Assembly (NCBI GenBank): GCA_023974075.1
Contig: JAMFTG010000217.1
Coordinates: 167,829-231,828 of the forward strand
DNA: 64,000 bases
Direction of reading: 5' to 3'
Source of the DNA: Chaenocephalus aceratus
Taxonomy: Eukaryota > Chordata > Actinopteri > Perciformes > Channichthyidae
Part shown: piece after piece, positions 1-38,779 of the stretch
How positions within the stretch are numbered: position 1 is the first letter of the stretch
Layout: every line of letters begins with the position of its first letter
Notes under the pieces: model-generated
What the model was told of the DNA's origin: nothing
What the model saw: the letters and a program-made list of their open reading frames with translations, nothing else
Database searches by the model: none
Translations under genes and position numbers: made by a program

Positions 1-454
1 GCTGTTCACCAGCGGCTCAGTCTGTGCCACAGTGACTCCGCAGAGTTAACGAACCACCGTAGCTAATGTAGCTGACCCTCATCCCGGAGCAGCAGAGTTC
101 AGCCGACAGGCAGGAAGACTCGAGCACACAGCTCGCGCTTCATATATTAAAAAATAACACCATGCGCGTCATGATGGCACATAACAGCTCGCGACCGCAG
201 ATTATTTCGGAGATAAAATGTAAATTATATTTGACGCAACTTTAGTTACATTTCCATGACTTTTCCAAAACTTTGGGAAAAATATTGTTTTCCAAAACTT
301 TTCCAGGGCCTGGAATTTGCATTTTGAATTACCATGACTTTTCCAGGTTTGTAATGACCGTACGAACCCTGTTTGGGGTACTCAACATTTCCTGGTTCAC
401 TAAGCTTGCACCGAGACTGATAAAGAGTAAACATAGCGTAGGTAGTTGATGTAC
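1..454. other. ythdc2 intron after exon 6, no exon recognised
   Basis: This stretch lies 3' of the last visible ythdc2 exon. I looked on the minus strand for the next helicase exon and found none, so that exon must be beyond the left edge. Positions about 241-362 are a low-complexity block rich in TTTTCCA-type words that resembles an interspersed fish repeat. Nothing else is supported. Confidence 0.4.
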
Positions 455-18144
<17,690 letters not shown>

Positions 18145-19568
18145 CTGATGAAAGCTTCTGCGGGTTCTGGCAATTGCCGGCAATGGTGGCGCCAAAAACA
18201 AAAGTACATCCGGTCTGACTCCTTCAAAATAAAACCAGGTTTGAATTATGACGAACCAAACGTGGAGCTAAAACCATAGACTGTAAAACATGATTTTATC
18301 CAGAAAATGACCAAGTACTGTATTTAAGTAAAATGTTGAGGTACTTGTACTTTAATTGAGTATTTCCATTTTCTGCAACTTTGTACTTCTACTCCAGGTA
18401 AATGGTGTACTTTTACTCCACTACATGTATTTAATACCTTTAGTTACTTTACAGATCTGGATGAATTATGAAATATAACGTGTTAAATCAGACTTTAGTT
18501 CCACCTGGAGTAAATTCACAAGCTACCCTGCAGTATACAAAGTCATTCAGACTAGCTGCACCTTAACCAGCTTTGAGAACACTTATCATATATTATTCTG
18601 AAATGGACCAATCTGCACAATGACTACTTGTACTGTCGCTACTTTTACTATATTTTGATGATAATACTTTTCTAGTTTTACTTGAGGAACATTTTGAATG
18701 CAGGACTTTTACTGTAACAGAGTATTCCTACACTCTGGTACTGCAGAAGTGGGATGTAATTGAGTACATTTGCTCTTGTGTAGAACTTTTCCAATACAAC
18801 AGTAATAAAACAAATGTTTATGCTACTTTGTACTTATACTCCACTACAAGTTGGAAAAATACAGATTTCAGTATTCTGAGGCTCTGAGCCCCATTTCTTT
18901 TCCTCACGGACGGCAAAAAAAAAGTCCGACATTATAGAATTTAAAATAAAAAGAATAATCGTGGCTTGATATTGAGTAAGAACATGTTTTTATGAACCAG
19001 ACATCTGCCGGTCTTCCAAGACCCGACCGGACAAAAAGACCTGGTGCCGGCACGAAACACACTACTAATAGAAATACATTGCTTTTAAAATCGTGCTGTG
19101 ATGGGACACGAAAAAAAGGGGGAAATCGTGTTGGTGAACACGAATCAATAGATTACATGTTGTGACTTTAACACGAAATGCCGGCCCGTGAGACTGGGTT
19201 GCTCATTGACATAACCAAGACAGAAAGCCACAGGAGGATTTTTTATTAAGACACTTCAGAATATTCTGGTGGTAAAGCAGCCCACTGTGAGAGCTTTGTT
19301 AAATTAACAGTTGCTATACATGTATTATTATCCATGCTGTTGTGCTATAGGTTTAATATGACAACACAATAAGTAGTAGGCTATCTTCTTAGTTTAGACA
19401 TGTAATGTGTTTGATTTTTAGCACTACAATGTATAAAGGTCAAAGATATAAAATAATGAAACCGAGGAAATTGAATAGTGTTTGCCATTCATTTATTTTT
19501 TCATGAACCAATAATAATTGAACACTGGTCATGTCCACACTGAAGTGCACAGCTGATGCATATGATCT
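18145..19568. other. Intergenic region between ythdc2 and cel
   Basis: About 1.4 kb. Positions 18300-18745 are an inverted copy of the 33-bp-minisatellite carrier element seen at 17080-17210. From 18890 to 19568 I recognise nothing. The ythdc2 promoter should lie just above 18144 (GC-rich, no TATA seen). Confidence 0.5.
18300..18745 (-). mobile_element. Carrier element of the 33-bp minisatellite, inverted copy without the array
   Basis: Its reverse complement matches the body at 17073-17210, including GAGTGTAGGAATACTCTG and TGGTCCATTTCAGAATAATA. It also has the GTACTTGTACTTTAATTGAG end typical of these fish elements. Confidence 0.6.
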
Positions 19569-29831
<10,263 letters not shown>

Positions 29832-29870
29832 GTTGACGGTGAGTGAGTTGCTTTCGGATGTCTGCCGGAG

Positions 29871-29876
29871 TTTTAA
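29871..29876 (-). promoter_or_regulatory. Possible TATA-like box of cel
   Basis: CCTTAAAACTC on the minus strand places TTAAAA 40 bp upstream of the start codon, giving a very short 5' UTR as is common for pancreatic enzyme genes. A CAGCTG E-box lies about 55 bp further upstream. Function is inferred. Confidence 0.4.
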
Positions 29877-30379
29877 GGCAGAACCACGCCCCTGTACTCC
29901 ACGCTGACCAGTGGGAGGGACATTTAAACAGCTGTGTCAACAACACTTTCATCTTTACTTTATCTGGATACCCTTCAACATTTAAAAAACATACATATTG
30001 CTCAAACAAAAATATCTCCTTGACCCTTGCCTTGATGTGAGTGTATGCGTGTCCACCTACGCTCCTGAATCTGCCAGCATACACGTGTCCAGGGTCGGCT
30101 CTAGAACAAATCGAATCGGGGCGAAATCATTTACCAAGGGGGGGCACACACTGCCCGTCAACAACCAACACACAAACACCAACGCAACTTCAACTTCAAA
30201 AAAACATGCTGTAAAGTCTATTGTCTTTCACACACATTGCAGCTGACATCCTCCTGGATTCATCTTCTTATTACAGACACATGCATTTCCTAACATTCGG
30301 TCTATATGCTGTAAAATGTATTATCTCTTCAATTTACACACGGCATCTATTGCACGTCTGTCCGTCCTGGGAGAGGGAT
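29877..30379. other. Intergenic region upstream of cel, no gene
   Basis: Apart from promoter-proximal sequence I see no coding or RNA feature. Confidence 0.4.
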
Positions 30380-30660
30380 CCCTCCTCTGTTGCTCTCCCT
30401 GAGGTTTCTCCCATGTTCCCCTTTAAACTGTGGGTTTTCTCTGGAAGTTTTTCCTTGTACGATGTGAGGGTCTAAGGACAGTGGGTGTCGTATTTCTCAT
30501 ACTGATATTCTGAACAATCTGTGCTGTTGTATTTGCTGTAAAGTGTCTCTGCTGTAGGCTATTTTTATTATATGTACAGCACTTTGGCTCGACCAAAAAT
30601 CGTTTATAAATGTGTTATATAAATAAAACTTGATTTGATTTGATTTGATTGCAGAGGTGT
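30380..30660 (+). mobile_element. LINE/SINE 3' end (L2/Rex-like) with TGATT tail
   Basis: The block CTCCCTGAGGTTTCTCCCAT ... GATGTGAGGGTCTAAGGACA ... GCACTTTGGCTCGACC ends in a (TTGAT)n tail. An inverted relative occupies about 42048-42400. Confidence 0.65.
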
Positions 30661-31827
30661 AGTGCTATTTTATAGCGCACCTATGACTTGTGCATACATG
30701 CACGGTTGTGGCACGACCACCAAAACAGAAACATATGGACATAGGCCACTATACGAAAAGTGTGCAAATGTATTTAGTATCCTATCCATGTGAACATGTT
30801 TTAGGTGGGGGTGGACCTAACCTGCTCTAGGAGGGTCTGGGGGCAAGCTCCCCCTGGAAGATTTTATTTTAAATATTGAAGTTAAATGCATCAATCTGGT
30901 GCACTTTGAGAGCAACATGAAAAGATCTATGGATAGTCTACATCTCTCAACACCCATATGAAACAGAACTGTACACAGATTTACTTTTTCTTTATGGATG
31001 TTTTACTAATCACTCCCCTTTTAAACTGTATTCTTGTGTTACTGTCCTATAGTATTTCATACCCGATTTTCATTCTCTTATTTTTTAATAACTATAATGA
31101 TCATATAAAGGTGTTCCTCGCAAATACTTGTTTACATAAATGGTGACCAAAACCTTTGAGACCCACTGAGATAACCTACACCAAAGTTAACTATCTAAAC
31201 ACTGAGAGAGTCCTTACCTCACTGAGCTGAGGTTATACGATCCTGTCAGTCTGAGGACTTTCCTTCACCTTGGTGTAGAAAACAGCCCTTTATCCGTTAG
31301 CATAGCTAGCTAACCAGATGCTAACAACAACATTCCACGTTACCGCTCGCGCACTCACAAAATGCGCTCGTGCCACACACACACAGAGCCGAGCTTGAAT
31401 GAAACACAGAGACCCAGAAGTAGGCTACTTGTACTGTACTGTATATCATATTATTTTCGATGGCTTTACTGTATAATCAGTGTAACAGATGGACAGATCG
31501 CCACTGGGCTTTCATCTAAACACACAGCCACGTAATGATAACAAAACAAAGGTCGGGGTCATTGGTCAAGCAACACATCAATCAGAGAGCAGCAATGAGC
31601 ACACCTCAGGCTGTGTTTTATATTTGTATTCTTTATTTCTGATGTATTTCACACAAAAAACCTTTAGTGGAAACGTTTTCACTTATATGATTACAAAAAA
31701 AAACGGCAAAGTGGCAAGGCTTGCCCACCCTGCGTTGGGGGGGCACAGTGACTCATTTGCAGGGGCATGGCCCGCGAATGACCCCCCATGACGCCGACCC
31801 TGAACGTGTCCTTGATTTAGTAGTAAG
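30661..31827. other. Intergenic, no feature recognised
   Basis: AT-rich with scattered short open frames and no conserved peptide, RNA gene or clear repeat boundary. Confidence 0.35.
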
Positions 31828-32022
31828 GCAGTGGCGTGTGGCGCAGAGGACTAGTGTTGGTGTTCAGGGGAGCACAGGTTCAAACCCCACTGCAGTCAGC
31901 ATGTCGTTGTGTCCCTGAGACACTTCACCCCAAATGGCTCCTGTGGGGATTGCCCACAGTATTGAGTATGTAAGTTGCTTTGGATAAAAGCGTCTAACAA
32001 GTGACATGTAATGTAATAGAAA
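31828..32022 (+). mobile_element. tRNA-derived SINE
   Basis: The head is GCAGTGGCGTGTGGCGCAG with a B-box-like GGTTCAAACCCC. The body is GCAGTCAGCATGTCGTTGTG and the tail GGATAAAAGCGTCTAACAAG followed by TAATGTAAT. Confidence 0.75.
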
Positions 32023-32349
32023 AGGTTTGTCTGGAAAACCTGTGGTTCTTCTTGGTTTATTACTTTTTAAGGGTCATTGTTCTTTCTTAGAACCAAGACA
32101 TATGTGTTGTTCAGAAGGGAGATTCAGCACATAAGACATCACAACTATACTAGTTATACAGTAAGGCAAGGCAAGTTTATTTATACAGCACTTTTCAACA
32201 CAAGGCAATTCAATGCTTTACAAAAATGAAAGACATTAAGACAGAGCAGACACATGCAGGTCACCCTTGAAAAAGAGATCTACGATGTCAATGGGACCAA
32301 TCTGGTTAAATAAAGGTTTGAAATGAAATGAAAACATTAGAAACATAAA

Positions 32350-32545
32350 ACGGCGGCTGTGGCTCAGTGGATAGAGGGCTGGACTTCAAATCAGGGGGTT
32401 GCAAGTTCGAGTCCCACTGCAGTCAGCATGTCGTTGTGTCCCTGGGCAAGACACTTCACCCAAATAGCTCCTGTGGGGATTGTCCACAGTACTGAATCTA
32501 TGTAATTCGCTTTGGATAAAAGCGTTTAACAAATTATATGTAATT
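32350..32545 (+). mobile_element. tRNA-derived SINE
   Basis: The head GGCGGCTGTGGCTCAGTGG (A box) and GCAAGTTCGAGTCCC (B box) are better preserved than in the other copies. The body and tail are the same. It is a retroposon, since no acceptor stem can be closed. Confidence 0.8.
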
Positions 32546-32653
32546 AAAAGCAGCGGCAAAAGAAAAGTCTTCAGCCTGGATTTAAAAGTTGTCAGAGTTG
32601 CAGGTTTCTGGGAGTTTGTTGGCAAGACCCCCAACCAAACTCTCACATTCCTC
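32546..32653 (-). mobile_element. LINE ORF2 C-terminal remnant
   Basis: The minus-strand frame reads LTTFKSRLKTFLLP, the C-terminal motif seen in fish L2/Rex-type LINEs. It is truncated where the long-inverted-repeat element begins. Confidence 0.5.
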
Positions 32654-33440
32654 AGTAGTAGTAATGATACCCCTTTCGTCAAATTAGTATGCATAGAAAG
32701 TGACAGGTGGACACGCCCCCAATTATGCAAATGAGCTAAGTCTGTCTCCCATTGGCCAATGAGCTAAGTCCCGCCTCCCATTCTTTGATGTGTGTGTTAT
32801 CAGATTGGCGTGAAAGGCCCCCGGCGTAGTTCTTTGATGTATTGATTAAGATAGTCACTTGGGGTTAAGGTATTTGACCCCTGACCCTGAGAGTGGAGTT
32901 ATTAGCCTTGTAAACAGATATGAATGAAATGCCCCAGGCAGTCCCTTTGTTGTATAGTTCTTTGATGTATTGATTAAGATAGTCTCTTGGGTTAAGGTAT
33001 TTGACCCCTGCCACTGAGAGTGGAGTAATTAGCCTGCAATCAGATATGAATGAAATGCCCCGGGCAGTCCCTTTGTTGTATACTTCTTTGATGTATTGAT
33101 TAAGATAGTCTCTTGGGTTAAGGTATTTGACCCCTGCCCCTGAGAGTGGAATAATTATCCTGCAATCAGATATGATTGAAAAGCCCCAGGCAGTACCTTA
33201 GTTGTATAGTTCTTTGATGTATTGATTAAGATATTCTCTTTGACCCCTGCCCCTCAGACCCCTTTGTTGTCTAATCTAATTAGCCTTTGATGTTTGCCCT
33301 TTGATGTGATGTGTAATTTCACATTGGTGAAAGGCTTTGATGTTAATCTCTGTATAAATGCCTACCCTTCCAGCCTCCCCCTCCTGAGGCTATGGCCAGC
33401 GTATAGAAATATGCTCAAAACTAAATTTAAAAAAGACAGA
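32654..33440 (+). repeat. Left terminal inverted repeat with internal ~125-bp tandem units
   Basis: Contains about four units of the type AGTTCTTTGATGTATTGATT ... TTGACCCCTG ... GAGTGGAGT at 32825-33250. The whole arm is mirrored at 36440-37264. Confidence 0.8.
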
Positions 33441-33599
33441 CAGCTGGACTGATCTCTTGGGATGTCCGAAAGGGCCATATTATGGAGCTGCCGGACATTT
33501 GCAGCCGGAGCCTCCGCTAACTCCCATTTTACACACGCCCCTCCACGTTTGTAAAATCTTCGGACCCCGCGAGGTCTCGGGGTGTGTGGGGGGGTGTCC

Positions 33600-33865
33600 G
33601 ATATATGGAGTACGTGGGCTTACATATGGTCCTGCTGTACACTCAATCACTTAGCATGCACTGGCTTTGATATATGGAGTAAGTGGGCTAGCATATGGTC
33701 CTGCTGTACACTCCATAACTTAGCATGAACTGGCTTTGATATATGGAGTAAGTGGGCTAGCATATGGTCCTGCTGTACACTCCATAACTTAGCATGAACT
33801 GGCTTTGATATATGGAGTAAGTAGGCTTGCATATGCTCCTGCTGTACCCTCAATAACTTAGCATG
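33600..33865. repeat. About 62-bp tandem repeat, four copies
   Basis: The unit contains GGCTTTGATATATGGAGTAA, ATATGGTCCTGCTGTACACT and AACTTAGCATG. It is internal to the long-inverted-repeat element. Confidence 0.8.
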
Positions 33866-34019
33866 CCTCATGCTCTCCGTGGTGCTGAACCGGGGTTCAG
33901 CACCACAGAGAGTGCCTCCCTGCTCCCGCTGCTGCTTCTGCACACCTGTGCTTCTGCTGGTGACTCTCTGCGCGTGTGCTACCCCGGGCACTCTGAGGTG
34001 TGTGCGGGGTCGGTGGGGC

Positions 34020-34155
34020 CCACGCCCACGGCCGACAAAAGCTTGGATCAAGGGCTGACTTTCAATAGATCGCAGCGAAGGAGCTGCTCTGCTACGTACG
34101 AAACCCCGACCAGAATCAGGTCGTCTGCAAGTGATTTAGCACCAGGTTATCCACA
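34020..34155 (-). pseudogene. 28S rRNA 3'-end fragment (non-functional)
   Basis: The minus strand reads CCTGGTGCTAAATCACTTGC, GACGACCTGATTCTGGTCGG, GGTTTCGTACGTAGCAGAGC and CGCTGCGATCTATTGAAAGT, then CAGCCCTTGA. This matches the 3' terminus of vertebrate 28S rRNA as I know it, with several substitutions. It continues into non-28S sequence (TTTTGTCGGCCGTGG), possibly 3' external spacer. It is truncated and inside a mobile element. Confidence 0.75.
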
Positions 34156-34182
34156 AACATGCGGTGGTCAACATGGTCCTGC

Positions 34183-34313
34183 TGGTGACTCTCTGCGCGT
34201 GTGCTACCCCGGGCACCCTGAGGTGTGTGCGGGGTCGGTGGGGCCCACGCCCACGGCCGACAAAAGCTTGGATCAAGGGCTGACTTTCAATAGATCGCAG
34301 CGAAGGAGCTGAT
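34183..34313 (-). repeat. Second, shorter copy of the 28S 3'-end/spacer block
   Basis: Directly repeats about 33955-34085 (TGCTGGTGACTCTCTGCGCG ... GACTTTCAATAGATCGCAGC), including the last ~40 bases of the 28S match. Confidence 0.75.
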
Positions 34314-34949
34314 TTCGTTAAGATTCTGACTCTTAAAGGCAATTTGTGATTTTGAGGCCATGTCAGTAAAACAAGGCTGTTTTGAAACATTTGACAGATT
34401 TATGCTTTAATTCTCTGAGAAAGTTACTGAAAGATACACTTTTGTGTTTAAAAAGCTGACCACTAGCATGAAGTACTTTGTATTAGTAGATTTCGTTAGG
34501 ATTCTGACTCTAAAAAGCAAGTTTTTTGATTTTAAGACTTTTTACAGACACTCGGCAGATTTATGTGTAAAGATTTCGTTAAGAATCTGACTCTTAACAC
34601 ACCATCCCCCCGAGAGCCAAACATACTCACCCCCTGCAGCAGCTCAGGTGTGAACACCCCCTACAGAATGTCAGTCACTGTGTAAAACTTTTTAGTGACA
34701 CTCTGCAGATTTGTGTGTAATTCTCTCACAAAGGAACTGTAAGATACACTTTTTATGTATGCAAAAACCTTAAAACATTTCTGAAAATAAAATACTTTAT
34801 CTGAATACATTTTCTTTAAAAGCACGTTTTGAAATTATTTATTTATTATTTCATTGGAGCAATCCAGTTTTGTTGACATCAATGCTTTATTCTCTTTTCT
34901 TGTGTTACTAAGATACTTTTAGTTACACTTTAATGGATGCAAACCTTTT
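34314..34949 (+). repeat. 0.64-kb direct repeat, copy 1
   Basis: Collinear with 35565-36198: shared words ATTCTGACTCTTAA, CCGAGAGCCAAACATACTCA and ATGGATGCAAACC. Internal GATTTCGTTA-ATTCTGACTCT motifs recur several times. Confidence 0.8.
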
Positions 34950-35564
34950 TAACCGGGTAAAATATTCATTAATTTGTAAGGAATTCGTTTTCTTTATGTC
35001 TCCCTAAAAGGCAAGTTTGTGAATTTAACACTGTTTCGATGAAACACAGCAGTCTTGATAACTACATGACTAACATTACTTTTCTAAATATATGTTTTTT
35101 AGAGGCATTACTTTGATTTCTTTCATGTTATTTTAAACACAACATTACTTTTTTCATATTTTTCAACATAATGTGATATTTTGTTTTTTGTCTTTCTCTC
35201 CTTTTTTTCCATTATATTTTTTGAAAAAACTACATAGTGATTTCTAACAAAATACAACATGCAACTAATACATTATACAATATTACGACTTTTTGAGATA
35301 TTTTCAACACAATATACTTGTACCTTTTTTATAGGGCTTCAGATATTTTGCATGTCTGCATAAACACGGTGTCATCTTTCTTGAAGCTGTCCGTTATACA
35401 AACAAGTGAAAAATAATGGCTGTTTTCTGCTTCTTCATCCTCTGAATTTTCCTCCCCCGTCCCTCTTCCTTCTCATCTCACAGATAGTGTCCTAAATCAA
35501 CATACCTTCCCTGCACTTTTGTGTATAAAACCTGAAAAGTAGATAATGAAGTACTTTGTTTTAG
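34950..35564. other. AT-rich spacer between the direct repeats
   Basis: No coding or RNA feature is recognised. Confidence 0.35.
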
Positions 35565-36198
35565 TAGATTTCGTCAAGCATCTGACTCTTAATGTCAGTT
35601 TGTGATTTTGAGGCTATTTCAGTGAAAACAAGGCTGTTTTGAACATTTGACAGATTTATGCTTAAATTCTCTGAGAAAGTTACTGAAAATATACACTTTT
35701 GTGTATAAAAGCGGACCACTAGCATGAAGTACTCTGTTTGAGGAGATTTCGTTAGGATTCTGACTCTAAAAAGGCAAGTTTTTTTATTTAAAGACTTTTT
35801 ACAGACACTCGGCAGATTTATGTGTAAAGATTTCGTTAAGAATCTGACTCTTAACCCACCATCCCCCGAGAGCCAAACATACTCACCCCCTGCAGCAGCT
35901 CGGGTGTGAACCGCCATACAGAATGTCAGTCACTGCGTAAAACTTTTTAGTGACACTCTGCAGATTTGTGTGTAATTCTCTCACAAAGAAACTGTAAAAT
36001 ACACTTTTTATGTATGCAAAAACCTTAAAACATTTCTGAAAATAAAATACTTTATCTGAATACATTTTCTTTAAAAGCACTTTTTGAAATTATTTATTTA
36101 TTATTTCATTGGAGCAATCCAGTTTTGTTGACATCAATGCTTTATTCTCTTTTCTTGTGTTACTAAGATACTTTTAGTTACACTTTAATGGATGCAAA
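35565..36198 (+). repeat. 0.64-kb direct repeat, copy 2
   Basis: See copy 1 at 34314-34949. It ends at the same GGATGCAAACC word. Confidence 0.8.
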
Positions 36199-36206
36199 CC
36201 TGTCAT

Positions 36207-36362
36207 TTTGGAGAAACCATCTCGAGTGAGCTAGAATTTGAAAGTACACAACCGGGGGGAAAATCTGCCCCTTCCTTCAGACTTCCTTACAGAGCCCCTC
36301 TTCCAACACACATGAACGCGTCCATGACCAAAAAGAGGGCGCGAGATAAGTTTGTGCACAGA
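36207..36362. mobile_element. TTAA-flanked MITE family A, partial copy
   Basis: Carries GAGAAACCATCTCGAGTGAG, TAGAATTTGAAAGTAC and CGAGATAAGTTTGTGC, in the order seen in 43386-44185. Both outer ends are missing. Confidence 0.6.
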
Positions 36363-36439
36363 TCTTTTGGCTGTACTCTGAACCCGGCCCAAATGCTGGA
36401 TTCGTTTCTTGACTGGCGCTTCGGACGGTTGACTTGGTA

Positions 36440-37264
36440 AGCTGAATTGTCTGTCTTTTTTAAATTGAGTTTTGAGCATATCTCTATACACTGGCCATAG
36501 CCTCAGGAGGGGCGGCGCAAAGGGGGGAGGCTGGAAGGGTAGGCATTTATACAGTGATTAACATCAAAGGCTTTCACCAATGTGAAAGTACACATCACAT
36601 CAAAGGGAAAACATCAAAGGCTAATTAGATTAGACAACAAAGGGGTCTGAGGGGCAGGGGTCAAAGAGACTATCTTAATCAATACATCAAAGAACTATAC
36701 AACTAAGGTACTGCATGGGGCTTTTCAATCATATCTGATTGCAGGAAAATTATTCCACTCTCAGGGGCAGGGGTCAAATACCTTAACCCAAGAGACTATC
36801 TTAATCAATACATCAAAGAAGTATACAACAAAGGGACTGCCCGGGGCATTTCATTCATATCTGATTGCAGGCTAATTACTCCACTCTCAGTGGCAGGGGT
36901 CAAATACCTTAACCCAAGAGACTATCTTAATCAATACATCAAAGAACTATACAACAAAGGGACTGCCTGGGGCATTTCATTCATATCTGTTTACAAGGCT
37001 AATTACTCCACTCTCAGGGTCAGGGGTCAAATACCTTAACCCCAAGAGACTATCTTAATCAATACATCAAAGAACTACGCCGGGGGCCTTTCACGCCAAT
37101 CTGATAACACACACATCAAAGAATGGGAGGCGGGACATGGGAGGCGGGACTTAGCTCATTGGCCAATGGGAGACAGACTTAGCTCATTTGCATAATTGGG
37201 GGCGTGTCCACCTGTCACTTTCTATGCATACTAATTTGACGAAAGGGGTATCATTACTACTACT
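36440..37264 (-). repeat. Right terminal inverted repeat
   Basis: Inverse of 32654-33440, including the tandem units and the terminal AGTAGTAGTAATGATACC. Confidence 0.8.
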
Positions 37265-37270
37265 TTCCTC

Positions 37271-38779
37271 TACCCTAGTTTTCCCGTGAAATTATATTTA
37301 TTTTGACATTTTTCTAACCTTTTTATATTCCTTTCATCCTTCTCTTTCATCCATGTTCCTGTTACCCAAACTCATCTTTGACCTTCAAACCACCTTTCTT
37401 TTCTATTCCCAGAATTAGGATATTTTAAACCTGTTTAAAAGAATTCCCTCATGAATCTTTGGCCTTCAAACCAGTAATACAATAATATAAGATAAGTTGT
37501 ACTTTATTGATGCCAATTTGGGAAATGTTGAGATGCAGCAGCATAAAAAAACAGGCATTGTACATTAGAGGCATTAAAAGATTAGAACTAAACAATTCAA
37601 TATGTAAACATCTCAAATATAAATAAAATAACATTAAAAAAGTTGAAAATATACATGTTGAAATACAAATATACAGTAAACTAAATATAAAAGAGGATAT
37701 TATATATACATTAAGTGTTTAAGGAATACTACTGTATACCATATACTTTTTTATAGTCAAATTCAAATTGGTATCCAAGATCACTCCTCGATATTTTACC
37801 TCACTAACGTTTTGGATGCTTTGTCCATTTACACTAAGCTGTGGATACACGGTTGGTTCTTGTTTGATAGTAAAATACTTTGTCACCTTTGGTGTTTAAA
37901 GTAAGACACAAAACACTAAGCCATTGAGCGACTTTGTGCAGCGTTACTGAAAGCTTAATGTCAACCTGTTTAGCATTTTACCCATGAGTGTAAATTACCT
38001 TGTCGTCAGCATGCACCCCGATGTCCACTTCCTCACGAACTGATGGGAGATGATTTAGAAAGTCCTGGGCCAAGATAGGCAGCAGCACACAGACAACTTG
38101 TCACAATCATAACCCAATCACAGTCATACCTGACTGTATGTTGCATGTTTTTATTTGATTGTATTTACTTGTTTAAAATGAAACCAGCTCTCTGATTTTC
38201 AGCTAATTTCTGCAGCTGGTTCCAAGCCACAGGAGAAGCGTAGCTAAATGCCTTCTTCCCCAGTTCAGTACGGACTTTTAGGACAGTAAGAAGAAACAAA
38301 ACCTCTGAGCGAAGCCGATAAGATCCATTTTTGGTTCATGTAGATCCTTAGATAAGGGCACCACGAATAGCCTTATATTTAAGGATGTGCCAGTGTTTCT
38401 GCATGGTCAGGGAAGACTATCAAACACGTGTATGCTAAACCACAACAGTCCCAATATAGAGCATTGTGGCACTCCCATTGAGCAGCATGGTATGGCTGAT
38501 GACAATGTGTTATTAAACAAGAAACACATTGAGAACCACCTCACCCATTAGAGTTGTTAAGTGATGGTTTTGACTTATGAAATTAAAGTGCCATTAATGG
38601 GTGAAGTGCATCAACTCGTGCTAGGATTGTTTAATCGTAGAACAGCTGCAGGTACTAAAATGTCTATAACGTTTATATATCACAAACTGGAGCAGAGGAG
38701 ATGGTTTTCGATCAGAGCAATCCTAAGGAAGAGAGCCTGCTATTAGTATAGAAATGAAAAGTAAAGTTGAGATTGGACT
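37271..38779. other. Intergenic, no feature recognised
   Basis: AT-rich. A possible LINE 3' tail (GTACTTTATTGATGCCAATT near 37499) is the only hint. Confidence 0.3.

Larger units (their letters stand above)
32654..37264. mobile_element. 4.6-kb element with about 0.8-kb terminal inverted repeats and 6-bp target duplication
   Basis: The termini are AGTAGTAGTAATGATACCCC and its exact inverse. TTCCTC lies at 32648-32653 and 37265-37270. The inverted arms are about 32654-33440 and 36440-37264. The interior holds 62-bp tandem repeats, 28S rRNA-derived sequence, a 0.64-kb direct repeat and a partial MITE. No open frame resembles a transposase, integrase or polymerase. Long inverted repeats starting AG with a 6-bp duplication are what is known for Maverick/Polinton elements, so a non-autonomous derivative is one hypothesis. 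Confidence 0.75.

Noticed and set aside
32350..32430. tRNA gene suggested by A and B boxes
   Set aside because: The head is fused to a SINE body and tail repeated elsewhere, and no full cloverleaf can be closed; it is a tRNA-derived SINE.
34020..34155. Functional rRNA gene
   Set aside because: Only the 28S 3' end is present, with substitutions and truncation, inside a mobile element.
33863..34312. 149-residue open frame as a gene of the long-inverted-repeat element
   Set aside because: It reads through the 28S-derived and duplicated GC-rich block and shows no domain.
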